Positions 45,746-64,000 of a DNA stretch of 64,000 nt are shown here, piece by piece. The position numbers were made by a program, and so were the translations under genes. Positions within the stretch are counted from its first letter, which is position 1; each line of letters opens with the position of its first letter. The stretch is from Patiria miniata. Its lineage: Eukaryota; Echinodermata; Asteroidea; Valvatida; Asterinidae. The DNA lies in contig NW_024037059.1 of NCBI RefSeq assembly GCF_015706575.1, forward strand, positions 13,987,730 through 14,051,729. Direction: 5' to 3'. The notes beneath the pieces were generated by a model. That model did no database searches and had not been told where the DNA came from. It was given only the letters and a program-made list of their open reading frames with translations.

Positions 45746-46758
45746 TCATGGGGCATAGTCATCATGGTCATACAATTAAATACATTTTTGGGATTGTTTT
45801 GAAATTGAATGTCACAACAGTTTACATCCTGGGCCATATGTTGACCCTCTCCATTTACATTTCACTTCTGCAAGAGAGTTGAACCAGGGGTGGGAACCAC
45901 TTAGGAAAAAATTCCATACTCGGACGTCACTTTTTTCAATTAATTTTCTAGCGCCAAAAGTTACATCTTTTATGGTTATTCCTCCACTTTCCCTCCTCTA
46001 CTCTCACCTTCTCCTTTCCTTAATTTCTATTTATTAATCAGTCAGTTACTTCATCAGGATTCGACCTCTGACGCTTGCTTGATACACGAGACTCTTAACC
46101 GCTAGGTCGCGCACGATCGCTGTTGCAATAATCAATCTTTGGACGTATTTGAAGTATCCATTGAAATAAACTAAATATTCATGACAAAATAAATATTCAT
46201 AATGACGTATTGCACTATCATTGGCAGGCTCATGCGACGTCATGGTTGTTGATGTCACGTGTAACGTACCGCTGTCTTTCAGCCACTACAATCAGTTTTG
46301 ACCGGCTGCCTCAAGTTAGTTCTGCACGACGTATGCATCCAAAATGTGCACTAAAAACACATTTTGAGTAAAATTTTTTCGCCTTTACACAGCTTCCTGG
46401 ATTTCTCTTGGTTCAAACGACAAGGTGAGGTGACAATTAATATGTTTGGCAGCAGATAAATTGACATCCGAGTATGGAACTTTTCCCAACACTTACGCAA
46501 ACAGTGCAAATGTTGCCAATGATTTTGCATTGGCTGTGCACAAAAATATAGTGAACGTTGGCAATGTTTGCTTGAGTGGAAAGCACCCAACATACTTAAG
46601 AAAAGGGGCATGTGATTATGACACATTCATCTATGATGTGACACTTCAGTTCGTCAGTGACATGATGATGCCTTAATACTTTGTGGATACCTTGATGAAA
46701 TATGTGTGCGCTTAGTTAGTACAGCTTTTCAACAGCTCCATTAGATTAGCCCATGCAC

Positions 46759-47283
46759 TTAAAGGGAAAATACAACATTTGCAAACATCAAAAAATAAAA
46801 CTACCAAATCATTTTGAAATACCTTGCTGGACCGTTAGTGAATGACAGTGTAAAGCATCCTGTAAAATCATGGCACCTGGTATACTGTCATTTTCAAGAA
46901 AAGTGGTATTTTTGTATCAATTTCCAACGCTGATCGGCCGACCAGCGTTGGAAAAAACTGGCTTTTTTTCTCCAAATACTGGCCCCAGTTGACCATCGCA
47001 CTTGTTTGCAATCGATTACACACATATGAACGGGTACAAGCCAGCTAGACTGGTTCCCTGACCTAACAATTCCCCAATTTATGTAAACTGCTCTGTTTCT
47101 TCTTAAATGGAGTCAGGGAACCAGACTACAGGAAAATGATTGTTTTTCTTGGTTTTTATAGCATTTTCGAACCCAAAACCTCAAAAACGTCAGTGTGACT
47201 AAATTTGCTATATATTTCCAACCCCCCAATTCGATCCATTTCTGAAAATTACAGCAAAAGCAAATGATGTATATTCCCTTTAA
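46759..47283 (+). mobile_element. TTAA-bounded MITE family D, copy a
   Basis: It begins TTAAAGGGAAAATACAACAT and ends TGATGTATATTCCCTTTAA, with a central palindrome at 46924-46951 (ccaacgctgatcgg/ccgaccagcgttgg). It is 525 bp and non-coding. It lies upstream of the first coding Smad exon, probably in the 5' intron or promoter. Confidence 0.85.
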
Positions 47284-47975
47284 AACATTTCCTGACCTAC
47301 ATTTGCTGAAGTTCTCCATATAAAACCTCGGATCATTGCCTCAGTGGATGAGTATGCAGCACTGCGACCCCGGAGTTGTCAACCCTAAGATTTGTGCATC
47401 AACATGTCTGTCATTTAACCTTGAGACACTAACCACTTAAGACTACTTGTACTTGTTCATCGTTAAGATTCAAATCACCTGCTGGAAAACAATTACCAGA
47501 ACGGAAACGCTGTACAAGTTTGCACTTGTCTGCAAAAGATAGCGGATATGTCGCAAAGTGGTTAATTGGGCTGGGATTTACAAGTACAAGCTGAAGAAAG
47601 TGGCTTTGAACAAAGTACAGTAATTGACAGGATTTGATTAGTGCATCACCAATAAGCTGTTAACGTCTTCACATTATGTCCAATGTGCTGATGTCATCTC
47701 TTTTTCCTTGGCATAAAGCACCAGTTTGGGAACTTTGTTACTCACATTTTGGTTGTTACACTGTCAGAGTTAGAGGAATCTGCTGCTCGTTGGTAAGCAG
47801 TTTTAGAAAAGGTAATGACATTAACTTTGAAGTGTACTGATTTTAAAGTAAGTTCTGCAGATGCATGTGGATGAGCTAAGGTGTAACCTGGGCAACTCTT
47901 GGACCTTGGTAGTGGCTTTGTATGCTCATATTAAAATCAGACTTAGCTTTTCCTTTCTCCCCCCTGTTTTCACAG
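47284..47975. other. Sequence upstream of the Smad coding exon
   Basis: No gene is seen. A strong pyrimidine tract (tcctttctcccccctgtttt) followed by cacag ends at 47975. The first coding Smad exon therefore probably starts at 47976 with ~125 nt of 5' UTR, and a noncoding first exon lies further upstream. Confidence 0.5.
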
Positions 47976-48082
47976 TTTTACCAAGTTGACCAGGGGACTT
48001 CAGTGTCATCTTAGTCATTGGTCAACAGTTGAACCACCAGTGCATAGACAGTAAGGAGTGATCAAGCTGGGTTGTCCACTAA

Positions 48083-63110
<15,028 letters not shown>

Positions 63111-64000
63111 TCAGCTCCACGGTAGGCTACACAGGGTCTCCTGTCTGTTATCTTGATTCTCAATCATGCCAAGGAGGAATTCTTTGTTTCGTTCAGGCTG
63201 TACTTCAGGGAGTAGATGATTCTTACCGATTAGATCAGAGCCATGAATGTGTGCTTGACTCGCATACAAAGTTAGATTTGTCAGTTTTGAAACCAAGTCG
63301 TGACATAATTTTTACAGATGAAACTGAAGTTACCGTTCAAGCAGTTTGCTGATGCCCAAACCAAAATCAAGCATGGAAGCCACATATTATGTGAGTCAAA
63401 CAGTGAAAAAAGAAGAAAAAAAAGAACAAAGAAAAAAATGTAATATTAGTAGGAATAAGGTTACACAAAAATGACTTTCCACTCAACATTTCCAGCACTA
63501 GATGGATTGCTTGTGAAGAGGTATTAAGCTTTGCACCCCACAATTAAGTTTTGTCACTAAAGATGTACACAACTTACATGACTTACAGGGAGACACTCGG
63601 TTCTGTTGATGCGTTGCAATTGGCCGACATAGTTACAGTACAAACCAAAGCATCTACCGTGGGAAAAAGACTAGTGAGCCTGGAGAGTTCATAATTCATG
63701 GGATAATTCAATTCCTGGAGAATGTTGTTAGGAACAAGCATTAATTGACAAAGAAACAAAACCTTGAAAGGTTACCTTAAAAAAAAAACCTGTTGCTGTT
63801 CAAGTTGCAGTGCGTCTGCCAAATTGTCCAAAATTGTTGAACTGCCCTTTGCATTGTGCTATTGAAATAACTGCAACGATTGCATGACCCACTCCATTTG
63901 GCTCTGGATTTTCTACACTTGATTAAAAAAAAACGCTCTGCCATTTGTGAGAGATTTGATAAATGTAATTGTATATTTGATGTCAGTAATACCATTGATT
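63111..64000 (+). other. Probable 3' UTR of the Smad gene
   Basis: AT-rich sequence follows the Smad stop codon to the window edge. There is no clear aataaa, no further gene, and A-runs at ~63411-63440 and ~63778-63790. The transcript end probably lies beyond the window. Confidence 0.5.

Noticed and set aside
46055-46118. tRNA gene on the minus strand
   Set aside because: It has box-like motifs only and no complete cloverleaf; it lies near another SINE.

Overview
This is a window of animal nuclear DNA. All genes have many short coding exons with GT-AG introns, and the introns are full of short DNA transposons and tRNA-derived SINEs. The gene content (one BMP-type R-Smad, a KLHL1/4/5-type kelch gene, SGLT-like transporters, HNMT-like methyltransferases and a PAN/fibrinogen-domain lectin), together with the repeat style (frequent taggccta and tacatgta palindromes), suggests an invertebrate deuterostome. 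An echinoderm such as a sea star is my best guess. That is inference; the window has no decisive taxonomic marker.

Layout. 879-11424 (+): KLHL1/4/5-like BTB-BACK-kelch gene, nine coding exons, 611 codons. 14562-21390 and 22517-30385 (+): two tandem SLC5A (SGLT/SMIT-like) genes with identical 14-exon structure; each has two antisense tRNA-Ser(GCT) genes in the same two introns. 31895-34358 (-): a fibrinogen-related-domain gene, probably with an upstream PAN-like exon; the join is unresolved. 36090-39249 and 40815-42990 (+): two tandem histamine N-methyltransferase-like genes of three exons and 297 residues each. 48101-63110 (+): a complete Smad1/5 gene in five coding exons with a 9.6 kb first coding intron.

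The genes do not form one pathway. The structural themes are tandem duplication with patchy sequence homogenisation (SLC5A pair, HNMT pair) and heavy colonisation by non-autonomous DNA transposons. Several families are bounded by TTAA (piggyBac-type target), including six copies of one ~525 bp family around and within the Smad gene. Others carry hallmark target duplications: 8 bp for two hAT-like elements, one with an internal 42-bp minisatellite; 9 bp for a Mutator-like fold-back; TA for three Tigger/pogo-like elements. Several elements are near-perfect inverted repeats of 300-490 bp. I saw no retrovirus-like or capsid-bearing element, and no CRISPR array.

All exon boundaries come from reading splice signals, frame and family similarity by eye. 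No alignment or database search was run.
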